A stretch of 43,610 nucleotides of DNA, from positions 1 through 43,610 of IMG/VR virus record IMGVR_UViG_3300046522_000730. The stretch is one strand, 5' to 3'. The DNA comes from a virus. The position numbers and the translations under genes are program-made. How positions within the stretch are numbered: position 1 is the first letter of the stretch; each line of letters opens with the position of its first letter. A model generated the notes under the pieces. The model saw nothing but the letters and a program-made list of their open reading frames with translations, was not told where the DNA came from and searched no databases. Positions 1-7,947 of the stretch are shown piece by piece.

Positions 1-1659
1 TCAGGCACGCCGGGCCAGCGGCGCTTCGGCGCGAGCGAGCGGTATCGCCTTGCCTGGCTTCGTCGGCACCAGGCTGGCGTGGGCCTTGCCCTGCGCGCCG
101 GCCTGCGGCGGCAGCTTGAATACGGCCAGCGCCTTGGCCATCGCCTGCGCCTGCACATCCAGTACCCCGGTGGCGGCCGACGCCTCCTCGACCATCTGCG
201 CGTTCTGGCGGGTCACCTCGTCCAGTTGCATGATGGCGTCCTTGACCTGTTTGACGCCGCTGCTCTGCTCGCGCGTCGAACCGCTGATTTCACCCATGAT
301 GGAGGCGACGCGGCCGATGGCCTCGATCACCGCATCCATATCCTGCCCGGCCGTGCCGGCCATGCCGGCGCCGACCTCGATCTTGCCGGCCGAGGTGTCG
401 ATCAAGGCTTTGATCTCCTTGGCGGCGGCCGCGCTGCGCTGGGCCAGGTTGCGCACTTCGCTGGCGACGACGGCGAAGCCGCGGCCTTGTTCACCGGCGC
501 GGGCCGCTTCGACGGCGGCGTTCAGCGCCAGGATATTGGTCTGGAAGGCGATGCCTTCAATCAGGCTGATGATGTCGACGATCTGGCGCGAGGAATTGCT
601 GATGTCGTTCATGGCCGTCACCACTTGCGCCACCGCCACGCCGGTGCGTTCGGCCAGCGCGGTCGCCTCGCTCGCTACGCCGCTGGCGGTGTTGACGTTG
701 TCGGCGGTCTGGCTGACCGTGTCGGTGATCTGGCCCATGTTCGCCGAGGTCTGTTCCAGGTTGGCCGCCTGTGCCTCGGTGCGTGCCGACAGGTCGACAT
801 TGGCGGTGCGCACCAGCGTGGTGGTGCTGCGGGTCAGCGTGAAATTGCTGCGGATGTCGACCAGGATGGAGGCCAGGTTCAGGTTCAGCTGGCGCACGAA
901 GGCTTGCAGCTGGCCCAGCTCGTCGTGACGGTCGACCGCCATGCGCGTGGTCAGGTCGCCGCCGGCCAGGATGCGGGCGGCATTGATGCTGGCCTGGATA
1001 GGCGCGACCACGGCCCGGTGCAGGTTGCGCCAGCCGTACAGGGCCAGCGCCGCCATCAGCAGTGCCTGCACATGCAGGGCGCTGTCGGAATAGGGCAGCA
1101 CGGCATGGGCCGCCATGGACAGCGCCAGCGCCGCCATGCTGCCGAAGCACAGGGCCAGTCGCTGCGCCAGCGTGATGTCGCGCAAGGCGTTGGCCAATCT
1201 GCGCCAGCCGCGCGCGGCGGCGGCGCCGCGCAGGATGCGGATGCCTTCCGGGTTGCTGCCCTTGACGGTGCGGTAGAGCTGCTCGGCTTCCTGGATCTGT
1301 TCGCGCTTGGGCTTGGTGCACACCGACATGAAGCCGGTCGTCCTGCCCTTTTCGATCACCGGCGTGACGTTCGCAATGCACCAGAAGAAACCGCCATCCT
1401 TGCGGCTGTACTTGACCAGGCCGCGCCATGGTTCTCCCGACAGCACCGTGCGCCACATGTCGGCGTCCAGCTCGGGCGGCATGTCGGCGTGGTATAGCAC
1501 ATTTTGCTTGCGTCCGTTCAGTTCCTGGTCCGCGAAACCGCTGGCCTCGATGAAGGTGGCGTTGGCGTAGGTCAGATGACCCTGGAGGTCACTTGTGGTG
1601 ACGATGGGCTTGCCGTCTTCAAGGACGGTTTCGCTGCTGGTCGCATGGGTGGTGCGCAT
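1..1659 (-). CDS. PAS-domain methyl-accepting chemotaxis protein (Aer-like)
   Basis: A 552-residue receptor that would signal to CheA/CheW at the inner membrane. Seen in the sequence: an N-terminal PAS domain (about residues 15-118, with the N/A-T-F-I-E and GGFFWC segments typical of Aer-type sensors), two close hydrophobic stretches at about 167-210, a HAMP-like linker, and a long MCP signalling domain at about 275-510. That domain contains the near-invariant hairpin around [20 protein letters not shown]. There is no large periplasmic ligand domain, so it probably senses redox or energy state through the PAS fold, as Aer does. The ATG at 1659 has AGGA just upstream. This is host chromosome outside the prophage. 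The ligand is unknown. Confidence 0.93.
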   Translation of the reverse strand: MRTTHATSSETVLEDGKPIVTTSDLQGHLTYANATFIEASGFADQELNGRKQNVLYHADMPPELDADMWRTVLSGEPWRGLVKYSRKDGGFFWCIANVTPVIEKGRTTGFMSVCTKPKREQIQEAEQLYRTVKGSNPEGIRILRGAAAARGWRRLANALRDITLAQRLALCFGSMAALALSMAAHAVLPYSDSALHVQALLMAALALYGWRNLHRAVVAPIQASINAARILAGGDLTTRMAVDRHDELGQLQAFVRQLNLNLASILVDIRSNFTLTRSTTTLVRTANVDLSARTEAQAANLEQTSANMGQITDTVSQTADNVNTASGVASEATALAERTGVAVAQVVTAMNDISNSSRQIVDIISLIEGIAFQTNILALNAAVEAARAGEQGRGFAVVASEVRNLAQRSAAAAKEIKALIDTSAGKIEVGAGMAGTAGQDMDAVIEAIGRVASIMGEISGSTREQSSGVKQVKDAIMQLDEVTRQNAQMVEEASAATGVLDVQAQAMAKALAVFKLPPQAGAQGKAHASLVPTKPGKAIPLARAEAPLARRA

Positions 1660-1785
1660 GGATGGTCCTGTGCATGGGATTGACGAATGTGGTCTGCATA
1701 CTAACAGAGTTAAGTGTCAAGTAATTTCCCAATAGTATGATTTTTGCACGGGCGCAACACTGTTTGTTACAGTCGGGACTTACCG

Positions 1786-3234
1786 CTAGTGGTCGTCGGG
1801 ATCGGTCCACAATTCCATGTACTGTTCCGACCGGTTCAGCAGGTCCTGGTCCATGTTTGCCAGGCGGTCCACGGGAGGATGAATTGGGTGCTGGTTGAAG
1901 GCGCTGTAGCCCAGGCCCATGCGTCCGTCCGGGATCGCATAGCCGGTGAATTCCAGGATCGTCGGCATCAGGTCGAAGTGCAGCAACTGCTTGCGGTTCG
2001 GCGCCGGCGCGTCTTTCGAGATGAAGCTGTTGAAGATGGTCCGCTCGGAGAGCTGCGACAGCTGTGGCGTCAGCGGGTTCTTGCGTGACAGGTGGTCGCC
2101 GAGGATGACGATGTTGGTGTTTTCCAGATAGCCGTTGTCCTTGGCATAGCGCACGAACTCGGCCACCTCTTGCGCGGTGCAGGACACCACGCCGTCGAAC
2201 CCGGAAAACCCTTTCTTCGCGCAGCTGTCCGACAGGTGGCCTTCCGGTTCGTGCGTGTCGACGGTGAGCAGCGTCAGGTTGAATTTCTGGCCCGAGCCCG
2301 ACAGCTCACGCAGCTTGGTTTTCGCGCGCGCAAACAGGTCGGCGTCGTACAAGCCCCAGCCGTTCATGTCGCTGGCCGCCACGCCGCTCTTGAGCCACTC
2401 GTCGCGGCCGTAGACTTCATGGTAGTGATGCTGGTTGAGGAACTTGTCCTTGCCGGCGAAGTTGGTCGAGGCACCGCCCATGAAAACGTTGCGATAGCCG
2501 CGCTGCTCCAGCAAGTCGGTCAGGCAGACCGCGTTCTTGAGGAAGGAGCTGAGCGCCTGGCCCTGCGTGTTGCCGTCGAAGATGGTCACCCGTTCCAGCG
2601 GCACGCCGCATTGCGTCGCCACGATGGCGGCGATGGTCCAGCCGGTGCCCGGCGCTTGCTGATAGTCGGCGAAACTGATTCCGTTCAGCGCGGTGAGCGG
2701 CGCCAGTAGATCGCGCTTGAAGGCGGACTTGGCGGAATAACCCTGCTCCAGGCTTTCGACATAGATCAGCACCAGGTTCTTCGGCTTTTGCGCCGCCACG
2801 GCGACCGACGCCGGCTGAACGTAATTGGCGCCGAAATAATCCGGGCCGAAATCGGAGGACAGGTATTTGAAGGCGGAGACGTCGCAGACCCAGAAGGTCG
2901 TCGCGCCCAGTACCAGCAGTTGCGGGAACCAGCGATGGATGCGGTAGCACAGCACGCGGCAACACTGCGGCGCCCGGGCGATGGCATGCCGCACCTTGGG
3001 CTCAACGTAAAACAGCAGCGCCAGGAAGACCAGCGGCGCCAGTACGCACCAGCGGATGAAGCGCCATGTGACCGCAGGGTCCACGGTGTCCATCAGCTCG
3101 ATGCCAAAATTGACATGGTAGGCAATCTGGTTCAGGTCGGGCTGGCCGAACGAACGGTGCAGCCAGTAGCTGAAGCAAAGGGGAAAAAGCGCCAGCAAGT
3201 ACAGGCTGCTGCGTATCAGACGGGGACCGGTCAT
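1786..3234 (-). CDS. sulfatase-fold membrane transferase, OpgB/LTA-synthase-like
   Basis: An integral membrane protein of 482 residues, counting from the ATG at 3234 (an upstream in-frame TTG at 3246 is possible; neither has a clear ribosome site). The N-terminal third has three or four hydrophobic segments. The rest is an alkaline-phosphatase-superfamily domain. The segment GTGWTIAAIVATQCGVPL matches the nucleophile region of phosphoglycerol transferase I (OpgB), with the Thr as the likely nucleophile. The later VDTHEPEGH and ILGDHLSR segments supply metal-binding Asp and His. Such enzymes move phosphoglycerol or phosphoethanolamine from a lipid to periplasmic glucans or lipopolysaccharide; the acceptor cannot be told here. 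Host gene next to the prophage insertion site. Confidence 0.85.
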   Translation of the reverse strand: MTGPRLIRSSLYLLALFPLCFSYWLHRSFGQPDLNQIAYHVNFGIELMDTVDPAVTWRFIRWCVLAPLVFLALLFYVEPKVRHAIARAPQCCRVLCYRIHRWFPQLLVLGATTFWVCDVSAFKYLSSDFGPDYFGANYVQPASVAVAAQKPKNLVLIYVESLEQGYSAKSAFKRDLLAPLTALNGISFADYQQAPGTGWTIAAIVATQCGVPLERVTIFDGNTQGQALSSFLKNAVCLTDLLEQRGYRNVFMGGASTNFAGKDKFLNQHHYHEVYGRDEWLKSGVAASDMNGWGLYDADLFARAKTKLRELSGSGQKFNLTLLTVDTHEPEGHLSDSCAKKGFSGFDGVVSCTAQEVAEFVRYAKDNGYLENTNIVILGDHLSRKNPLTPQLSQLSERTIFNSFISKDAPAPNRKQLLHFDLMPTILEFTGYAIPDGRMGLGYSAFNQHPIHPPVDRLANMDQDLLNRSEQYMELWTDPDDH

Positions 3235-3454
3235 TTTTTGGGACAAGTAGGTGGATCAAGTACCTATCTTCCCAATTGCAATTGTCTGCAACATTGCCGG
3301 CGGCCACCGTTTTGTATCGAAGTGTTGTGTCGCGCTTACATGGATTTACGTCCGGGGATTTGGACGGCGTCGGTTTGCGCGAAATCGCCCACGGCAACCG
3401 CTCCGGCGCCGGCATTTGTCAACCACGTGCAAAGCCGCGTAGAATGCGTGGCAC

Positions 3455-3528
3455 GCGGGTGTAGCTCAATGGTAGAGCAGAAGCTTCCCAAGCTTACGAC
3501 GAGGGTTCGATTCCCTTCACCCGCTCCA
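3455..3528 (+). tRNA. tRNA-Gly(CCC)
   Basis: A full cloverleaf can be folded by hand: acceptor GCGGGTG with CACCCGC, D-stem GCTC with GAGC, anticodon arm AAGC-TTCCCAA-GCTT, T-arm GAGGG-TTCGATT-CCCTT, and an encoded TCCA end. The seven-base loop TTCCCAA places CCC at positions 34-36. The 27-43 pair at the base of the anticodon stem is G-A, a mismatch. The gene points into the prophage, so the 3' end of the tRNA is at the junction, as expected when a tyrosine integrase uses a tRNA as attB and restores its 3' end. Confidence 0.95.
3490..3528. other. probable attL in the 3' half of the tRNA-Gly gene
   Basis: Inferred: everything to the right is phage-like, everything to the left is host-like, and the nearest integrase lies at 5277-6308. 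I searched the right end by eye for a second copy of the T-arm and acceptor sequence and found none, so attR is probably beyond 43610. The exact core cannot be set without the other copy. Confidence 0.5.
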
Positions 3529-3628
3529 TAGGTATCTTTATTGATATTCGTCATTCGCGCACCTCCCCAAAATCTGGTCTTCTCCCCAATATCATCGCAA
3601 GCTAGGAATTCGTTCGTTGGTTGAGGCG

Positions 3629-3651
3629 AAAAAAAGGCCGCAATGGCGGCC
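3629..3651 (-). terminator. rho-independent terminator of the toxin-antitoxin-chaperone operon
   Basis: Read on the minus strand, a six-base-pair GC stem (GGCCGC/GCGGCC, four-base loop) is followed by seven T residues. It lies 28 bases after the stop of the SecB-like gene, so it ends that operon before the tRNA gene. Confidence 0.85.
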
Positions 3652-3678
3652 AAAATTGTCGAGTCTGAAACTCACTCG

Positions 3679-4146
3679 CTAGTTAGATTTATCGGACGAT
3701 TGCTTTTGCTCTGCATCGGCAACAGGGGCGGTAACTCTGAACGTTGGAATCTCCAACAAAGGCAACAATGCCTGGCTAAAGCCCGCACGATTTGTCAGGG
3801 AATAGACATTCTCCCGAACGTACGGGTAGAGGATGAGAGGGGCGTTGTGGTCCGCCCAGTGGGTAATTTTATCGACAGGGAAGGCGCTTTCGTCGACCTT
3901 GAATACACCCACCACTTCAACTTTCAGTTGAAGTGGACCATTATCATCGTCTTCGCCGGAGACGACTCGCATCTTCACATTGATTCGCTGTTTCTCAGAA
4001 TTGTAGTTAGACGAAGCTGTTTCGATAGAAAACTCGCCTAGCTCTGTGTCCTGCGGAGCGGTTACGTCAACCTTAATGGCGAGCTCAACCACACGCAAAC
4101 TCACCAATTGAATTGCGTGTGGCTTATATTGGCCGTTATTAGACAT
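3679..4146 (-). CDS. SecB-like chaperone of a toxin-antitoxin-chaperone (CmdTAC-like) system
   Basis: A 155-residue protein with the SecB fold signature near its C-terminus: ILYPYVRENVYSLTNRAGF at about 105-123, then LLPLLEIPTF. This corresponds to the LFPYxRE...G-F-P...L-x-P-x-N-F region of SecB. The N-terminal half has the alternating beta pattern of SecB, and the last 15 residues are polar. Its ATG overlaps the antitoxin stop (TAATG), so the two are translationally coupled. In TAC systems the SecB-like partner binds the antitoxin C-terminus and keeps it from being degraded. This is probably a dedicated chaperone, not the export SecB, because it sits third in a T-A-C operon within a prophage. 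Confidence 0.85.
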   Translation of the reverse strand: MSNNGQYKPHAIQLVSLRVVELAIKVDVTAPQDTELGEFSIETASSNYNSEKQRINVKMRVVSGEDDDNGPLQLKVEVVGVFKVDESAFPVDKITHWADHNAPLILYPYVRENVYSLTNRAGFSQALLPLLEIPTFRVTAPVADAEQKQSSDKSN

Positions 4147-4448
4147 TAAGCCGCCAGCGCGTAAGAATTATCGTTTACTGCCAACGTCACATATTCAAAC
4201 GAATCCGGCGAGTGACTCTTCGATTCAGTGTATTGCTCTTTATCGCTCTTAAAAGCAAAATGAGCGTGAATAAAAAAGTAGCCGCGCGACAGAGTCCAGT
4301 GCGAAAGAAATTCCCGTGCAGTTCGCATAGCTACGGCAAGAGGACCGTCCTTATGCTTCTCCAAATCTGCACGAAGTTCAGCGGCAGACAGGGTTTCCAT
4401 TTCATCGAGCGCTATTGCCAATGCTTCTCTTACCGAGAGCGTACTCAT
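4146..4448 (-). CDS. antitoxin of a CmdTAC-like system, with SsrA-like C-terminal degron
   Basis: A 100-residue protein lying between toxin and chaperone. The N-terminal half is helical and charged (REALAIALDEMETLSAAELRA). The middle is aromatic and could contact the toxin. It ends in AVNDNSYALAA, closely similar to the E. coli SsrA proteolysis tag AANDENYALAA, including the terminal YALAA that ClpX and ClpA read. GAGGAG, seven bases before the ATG, overlaps the last codons of the toxin; the gap to the toxin is three bases. Known for TAC modules: the antitoxin C-terminus is a chaperone-addiction segment exposed to ClpXP when the chaperone is absent. The function is assigned from operon position and this tail; I recognise no DNA-binding domain. 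Confidence 0.75.
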   Translation of the reverse strand: MSTLSVREALAIALDEMETLSAAELRADLEKHKDGPLAVAMRTAREFLSHWTLSRGYFFIHAHFAFKSDKEQYTESKSHSPDSFEYVTLAVNDNSYALAA

Positions 4449-4451
4449 TTT

Positions 4452-4976
4452 CTACTCCTCAAGAGTCATCAAATTTACTTCAATTTTTACTGCCTTATTC
4501 CTCACGACCAAAATCGGAGGATAAGGCATAACATTCTTTGTCGGGAAGCTTATGCGCGGCGGAGAAACGGTTGCCTTAGCCAATAATATTGGAGTACCCC
4601 GCAATAATTCAATCCGCCCAATCAGTGACTCGTAAGCCTTGCCGATATCGTCTTCCTTACGATCCTCCAGCTTTGATAGCATGATCGAGACCTGCTCTAA
4701 AATCTCTTCAGTGCAGTCCAGGGTATCCTGCTCAGCCACCCGGAAGCATGCATCTAACACTGCACATGCTGAGGTATCTGCCCCATATCCCATCCGCTTT
4801 GCTTGGCTACCGTGCCACCCAACTGCAAGTGAAACTGCAATTTGTGGATTTGAGTAATATTGCCAAAAATACACTCCAGAACCGACTCGGCCCGACGCAG
4901 AGAGTTCGAACCCCTCTTTCATGATGCGCTCAGCGCGCGTCATAGTTGTGCCGTGAGTCCCTCTATATTGCGGCAT
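4452..4976 (-). CDS. ADP-ribosyltransferase-like toxin (CmdT-like)
   Basis: 174 residues from the ATG at 4976, which has AAAGGTG about eight bases upstream; a longer frame begins at a TTG at 5018 without a ribosome site and is less likely. The N-terminus reads YRGTHGTT (residues 4-11), followed by a helix ending in GF, then SGVYFW (33-38). This is the H-G-T ... G-F ... G-x-Y-F arrangement of PARP/ART-fold enzymes, with H8 and Y36 as the likely NAD-binding pair (R5 is an alternative). A catalytic Glu is not obvious by eye. CmdT of E. coli ADP-ribosylates mRNA and stops translation during phage infection; that this homologue does the same is inferred from operon layout and fold. Confidence 0.72.
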   Translation of the reverse strand: MPQYRGTHGTTMTRAERIMKEGFELSASGRVGSGVYFWQYYSNPQIAVSLAVGWHGSQAKRMGYGADTSACAVLDACFRVAEQDTLDCTEEILEQVSIMLSKLEDRKEDDIGKAYESLIGRIELLRGTPILLAKATVSPPRISFPTKNVMPYPPILVVRNKAVKIEVNLMTLEE

Positions 4977-5093
4977 CAAAAGAACACCTTTAGATTTTTT
5001 GGGGAAACCTGTGCTCAATGAGTAGACGGTAACATAGCTATGAAAATTTCGCTGTGGCCCAACTCACTTACAGGATCACCCTATCGTTTTAGC

Positions 5094-5107
5094 TTGCGAA
5101 ATCGCAA
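5094..5107. promoter_or_regulatory. inverted repeat upstream of the toxin operon, possible operator
   Basis: TTGCGA-AA-TCGCAA is a perfect six-base inverted repeat 118 bases upstream of the toxin ATG. It lies in the roughly 300-base stretch (4977-5276) between the integrase stop and the toxin, which has no gene I can support and should hold the operon promoter. I could not choose one promoter with confidence. Confidence 0.3.
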
Positions 5108-5276
5108 CACTTTTACATATTAGGCCAAATCTTCACGGTCGGGCATTATGCCTGTTGTGAGGAGCGCTTGGCAAATAGGCTATCACTATGATCCTCATCG
5201 ATTGCGAATGTGCAAGTATTCTAACTAGTAATCATTGGCAAATTCTATCCAATTGTTGCATGCTGCGTTTGCGACA

Positions 5277-6308
5277 TTACTTGGTCGGATCAACCACCTT
5301 CCCCCGACGAAGATAATGCCGCTGCGTCGTCTTGACGCTGTCGTGGCCGAGCAAATCACTTGCCGCCTGGTCGCCGCGCAGGTCACTCGTGTCATCGGCA
5401 GCCTTGGCACGCAGGTCGTAGAAGTGGAATCCCTCGATCGCTTTCTTCATGGTCGGCGCCGCAGCGGCGGCCGCCTTTCGGGCCGCGTCGAAATGGTTGC
5501 GCAGCACCGGCGCCGTCAGCCGTTTCCCGTTCGTATTCGTCAACAGTGCACCAGTGACGATCTTGTGTGTCGCCTTTCTCGCGCGGATTCGTTCTACCAA
5601 CTCGTCCAGCTTGCCGGCGATAACGATCCTCAGAGGCTGCTGCGTTTTCGCCTGGGTCACTATGAGGTGCCCGTCGATGATGTCGTGCTCGGTCATGCGC
5701 AGCGTATCAGCGGGCCGCTGGCCAGTGAGATAGGCTAGATCCATTGCGTCGCGCAGCGGTGCGCTGGCCTGCGCGTACACAGCGGCGTACATCGCGTCGG
5801 TGATGTAGACGGTGCGCTTGGCCAGCGCGTGCCCCCTGATGCCCTCGCAGGGGTTGGGGAGGTCGGTATAACCCCAGCCGCGCGCCTGGTTCCACATGGT
5901 CGAAAATAGGCGCTTGCACCTATTGGCCGTCGTTGGCTTGTCCGCATGATCGTCGAGGAATATGCGGATGTTCATCGGCTTTATCTGGTCTAGCGGCGCG
6001 TCCTGAAAGGACGCCATCAAGTGCTTGATGTCCGATGCGTACATGCGAGCGGTACTGCTGGCCAGCTTTGGTACCGCAGCGGTGAGATACTTTTTCTGGA
6101 CGTCGGAGAAGGTGGCGCTACGGTGCGGCGCGTCGACGACATTGAGGTCTGCGTACTTGCGCAGCGCCAGGATAAAGTCGCTGCCGAGCGGGATTTCCTT
6201 GCGCTTGCCGTCGACGGTGCTGCGGAGATAATAATAGGTCTTGCTACCCCATGTGCGCTTGCGCATGTGGGGTGGGAGATTCAAATTAACGGTTGGCTTT
6301 CGACCCAT
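5277..6308 (-). CDS. int: tyrosine-recombinase phage integrase
   Basis: A 343-residue integrase that would carry out site-specific recombination at the tRNA-Gly gene. N-terminal arm-binding region about 1-65, core-binding SAM-like domain about 66-155 (SSTARMYASDIKHLM), catalytic domain about 165-343. Catalytic residues visible: R198 (TGQRPADTL), K221, R300 (FYDLRAKAA), H322 (LLGHDS) and the nucleophile Y332 (TQRHYLRRG). At the usual first-His position of the HxxR box there is Y297. Its start overlaps the DUF4224 gene by 23 bases. Unusually, the toxin-antitoxin-chaperone operon lies between it and the attachment site. Confidence 0.95.
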   Translation of the reverse strand: MGRKPTVNLNLPPHMRKRTWGSKTYYYLRSTVDGKRKEIPLGSDFILALRKYADLNVVDAPHRSATFSDVQKKYLTAAVPKLASSTARMYASDIKHLMASFQDAPLDQIKPMNIRIFLDDHADKPTTANRCKRLFSTMWNQARGWGYTDLPNPCEGIRGHALAKRTVYITDAMYAAVYAQASAPLRDAMDLAYLTGQRPADTLRMTEHDIIDGHLIVTQAKTQQPLRIVIAGKLDELVERIRARKATHKIVTGALLTNTNGKRLTAPVLRNHFDAARKAAAAAAPTMKKAIEGFHFYDLRAKAADDTSDLRGDQAASDLLGHDSVKTTQRHYLRRGKVVDPTK

Positions 6309-6507
6309 GATTCACTCTCGGTTGTATCCATGTTTTCTGTTGCGGGGCTTCTTTGCGCCCCTCGACGGCGGCCACTGTGACCACCGGCCGGCCGATTGCG
6401 TTCACCCAGAACGCGATGCCCATCGTACGCAGTTGCTCAACCTGCTTCGATTTTACGCGGCGCCCGGTAAGGATGGCGACTTCGTCAAGTGTGAGGAATG
6501 TGCTCAT
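6286..6507 (-). CDS. DUF4224 protein, probable excisionase / recombination directionality factor
   Basis: 73 residues from the ATG at 6507; longer frames extend upstream into the next gene and are not supported. It begins STFLTLDEVAILTGR, then KQVEQLRTMGIAFWVNAIGRPVV, the signature of DUF4224, a small winged-helix-like family found just upstream of short tyrosine integrases. The overlap with the integrase start means the two are made together. By position it probably controls excision; this has not been shown for this family member. Confidence 0.8.
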   Translation of the reverse strand: MSTFLTLDEVAILTGRRVKSKQVEQLRTMGIAFWVNAIGRPVVTVAAVEGRKEAPQQKTWIQPRVNHGSKANR

Positions 6508-6512
6508 GGAGC

Positions 6513-7169
6513 TCACCACCAGGTCCAGACCGCCATGCCGATGAAGAACGCGTACGCCAGAAAGATGTGCCGCCACGCTTTGCATCGAGCGTTGTGGCTA
6601 GGTTCGGCCAGCGCCGGCGCCGCCACTTTTTCGGGAATACCTGTGTAGGACCGCCAAGGGACCTTGGCGCCGTTAACGCTAAATCCCCAGCTACCGCGAT
6701 ACTTGCCAGTGATGAACATGGTCCAGACGCCACCATCTGAAATTTCTGTGATGCGATGGTATTCGCCGAAGCCGAGCGCGGCAGTGTCGCCGGCTTGGCG
6801 CATGTGCGTGACCTCCTGTTTGGTGAAGTCCCAAAGCGCCTTGTACGGCCGCTCAAGGCGATCCTCGCGATACCAGCCGCGCAGGATGACTGTGCGGGCA
6901 TTCCATGGATGATCATGCATGTCGCGGTCTTGGTCCGGCAGCACGATGTGATGGATGCGGACCGAGATCGGGAATTGCCAGCGCTGGCGGTCCGCGCCGC
7001 TGGCGCCGGTGTCTGGATACGGGTTGAACAGCCAATAGCGGTCCATGTACAGGTCGCCATCCTTAATGATCGGGCTGTACGGGCGCCGCAGGGCACGGCG
7101 GATGAGCCATTCGGCGACTGCGGGACGAGCCGCGAACCGGGCGATGGTGCTCCAGATAATTGATGTCAT
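6513..7169 (-). CDS. cupin-like phage protein with a C-terminal membrane anchor
   Basis: A 218-residue protein. The middle shows a cupin-type metal motif: HDHPWNARTVILRGWYRE at about 85-102, then a second beta stretch with YHRITEISDGGVWTMFITG. The last 21 residues or so are hydrophobic and aromatic (HIFLAYAFFIGMAVWTWW), which looks like a membrane anchor. It overlaps the upstream gene by four bases (ATGA). Homologues of this type occur as hypothetical proteins in early regions of phages of Burkholderiales; the substrate is unknown. I infer a small-molecule-binding or oxygenase-like fold only. Confidence 0.6.
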   Translation of the reverse strand: MTSIIWSTIARFAARPAVAEWLIRRALRRPYSPIIKDGDLYMDRYWLFNPYPDTGASGADRQRWQFPISVRIHHIVLPDQDRDMHDHPWNARTVILRGWYREDRLERPYKALWDFTKQEVTHMRQAGDTAALGFGEYHRITEISDGGVWTMFITGKYRGSWGFSVNGAKVPWRSYTGIPEKVAAPALAEPSHNARCKAWRHIFLAYAFFIGMAVWTWW

Positions 7170-7558
7170 ACGGCGCCTGCTTCCTGTTCGCGCAACTTAT
7201 CCCGGATTCGGCCGAGCTCGGCAGACGCATGCGTGCGCCAGCCGGCGCCGTGCTGGATCACGAAGCGAACCAGCTTGTCGATGACGAAGGCTTGCTCCGC
7301 TTCCGCCTTGTGCGGAATGGTGGCTTCGCCGACGTCGCGGTATGCGTGCGCGATTGGAGCGCACCGGAAGTTCGGCATGCCCAGCACCTCGTGGAGATCC
7401 TCGGTCAACGACCCGGGGTAAGTGCTGGTGGTGGCCATCAACGTGGCGTGGCCCTGGGCGACAGCGCGGTTGAAGGCCTCTTCCTCGGTGAATTCCGGGG
7501 CTTCTTCGCCGGAGCGGCGCTGGTCGCGCAGCAGGCAAAATTCACGGTATGCGGTCAT
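7166..7558 (-). CDS. phage early protein of unknown function
   Basis: A 130-residue soluble protein, rich in charged residues, with no motif I recognise. It has four-base overlaps with both neighbours (ATGA on each side), so it is translated as part of the leftward early operon. The segment EEEAFNRAVAQGHATLMATTSTYPGSL looks helical and then loops; no membrane segment or Cys cluster is present. The coding call rests on the operon layout and frame continuity. Confidence 0.6.
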   Translation of the reverse strand: MTAYREFCLLRDQRRSGEEAPEFTEEEAFNRAVAQGHATLMATTSTYPGSLTEDLHEVLGMPNFRCAPIAHAYRDVGEATIPHKAEAEQAFVIDKLVRFVIQHGAGWRTHASAELGRIRDKLREQEAGAV

Positions 7559-7947
7559 TGGGTATCCTCGGCGGTGATGAAGTCGGCGTTGGTGAGTGTG
7601 TACGGCTCCACGCTCTCGACTTGGAAGAAATGCGGCGGTGCGTACTTATCGATCCAGTCGGAAAGCAACTGGTCGAGTTCGGCGCGCGCGTCGTCGCTGA
7701 CCGCTGGGTAATCTTCGGCGTGCTCGCCGGCGAAGTCGCACGCGCGATCGGCCATCGTATCGATCACGTCGTTGCCATCGCACAAGTGCGTGTTGTTCGG
7801 GTGCACGGCGATGCCGCGCCATACGATCACGCCCGGTGTCAACTCGCTGTGGTTGCTGAGCAGGTCGACCAGCGTGCCGGATTGGAAGTGCTCTTGATCC
7901 ACCGACCAGCATTCGTGCGCAACTGGCATTTGTTGGGCGGGATTCAT
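7555..7947 (-). CDS. phage early protein of unknown function
   Basis: A 130-residue acidic protein (VSDDARAELDQLLSDWIDKYAPP near 85-108, a short helical acidic stretch). No known domain is recognised. It overlaps the genes on both sides by four bases, which is strong evidence of coding within the leftward operon. High acidity and small size are compatible with a host-factor-binding phage early protein, but nothing in the sequence proves that. Confidence 0.6.
   Translation of the reverse strand: MNPAQQMPVAHECWSVDQEHFQSGTLVDLLSNHSELTPGVIVWRGIAVHPNNTHLCDGNDVIDTMADRACDFAGEHAEDYPAVSDDARAELDQLLSDWIDKYAPPHFFQVESVEPYTLTNADFITAEDTQ

Noticed and set aside
79-1497. Long plus-strand open frames opposite the chemotaxis receptor
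   Set aside because: Low-quality, Arg/His/Gly-rich translations with no family match, antisense to a clear MCP; typical of GC-rich DNA.
1660-1785. Promoter of the chemotaxis receptor with TTGACA
   Set aside because: The -35-like hexamer has no convincing -10 at the right distance and no flagellar-type promoter was seen.
3336-3653. Open frames across the tRNA-Gly gene
   Set aside because: They cover a complete tRNA and have no protein-like features.
5277-6308. Insertion sequence or transposase
   Set aside because: The recombinase has the phage-integrase catalytic set and an excisionase next to it; no terminal repeats or target duplications were seen anywhere in the window.
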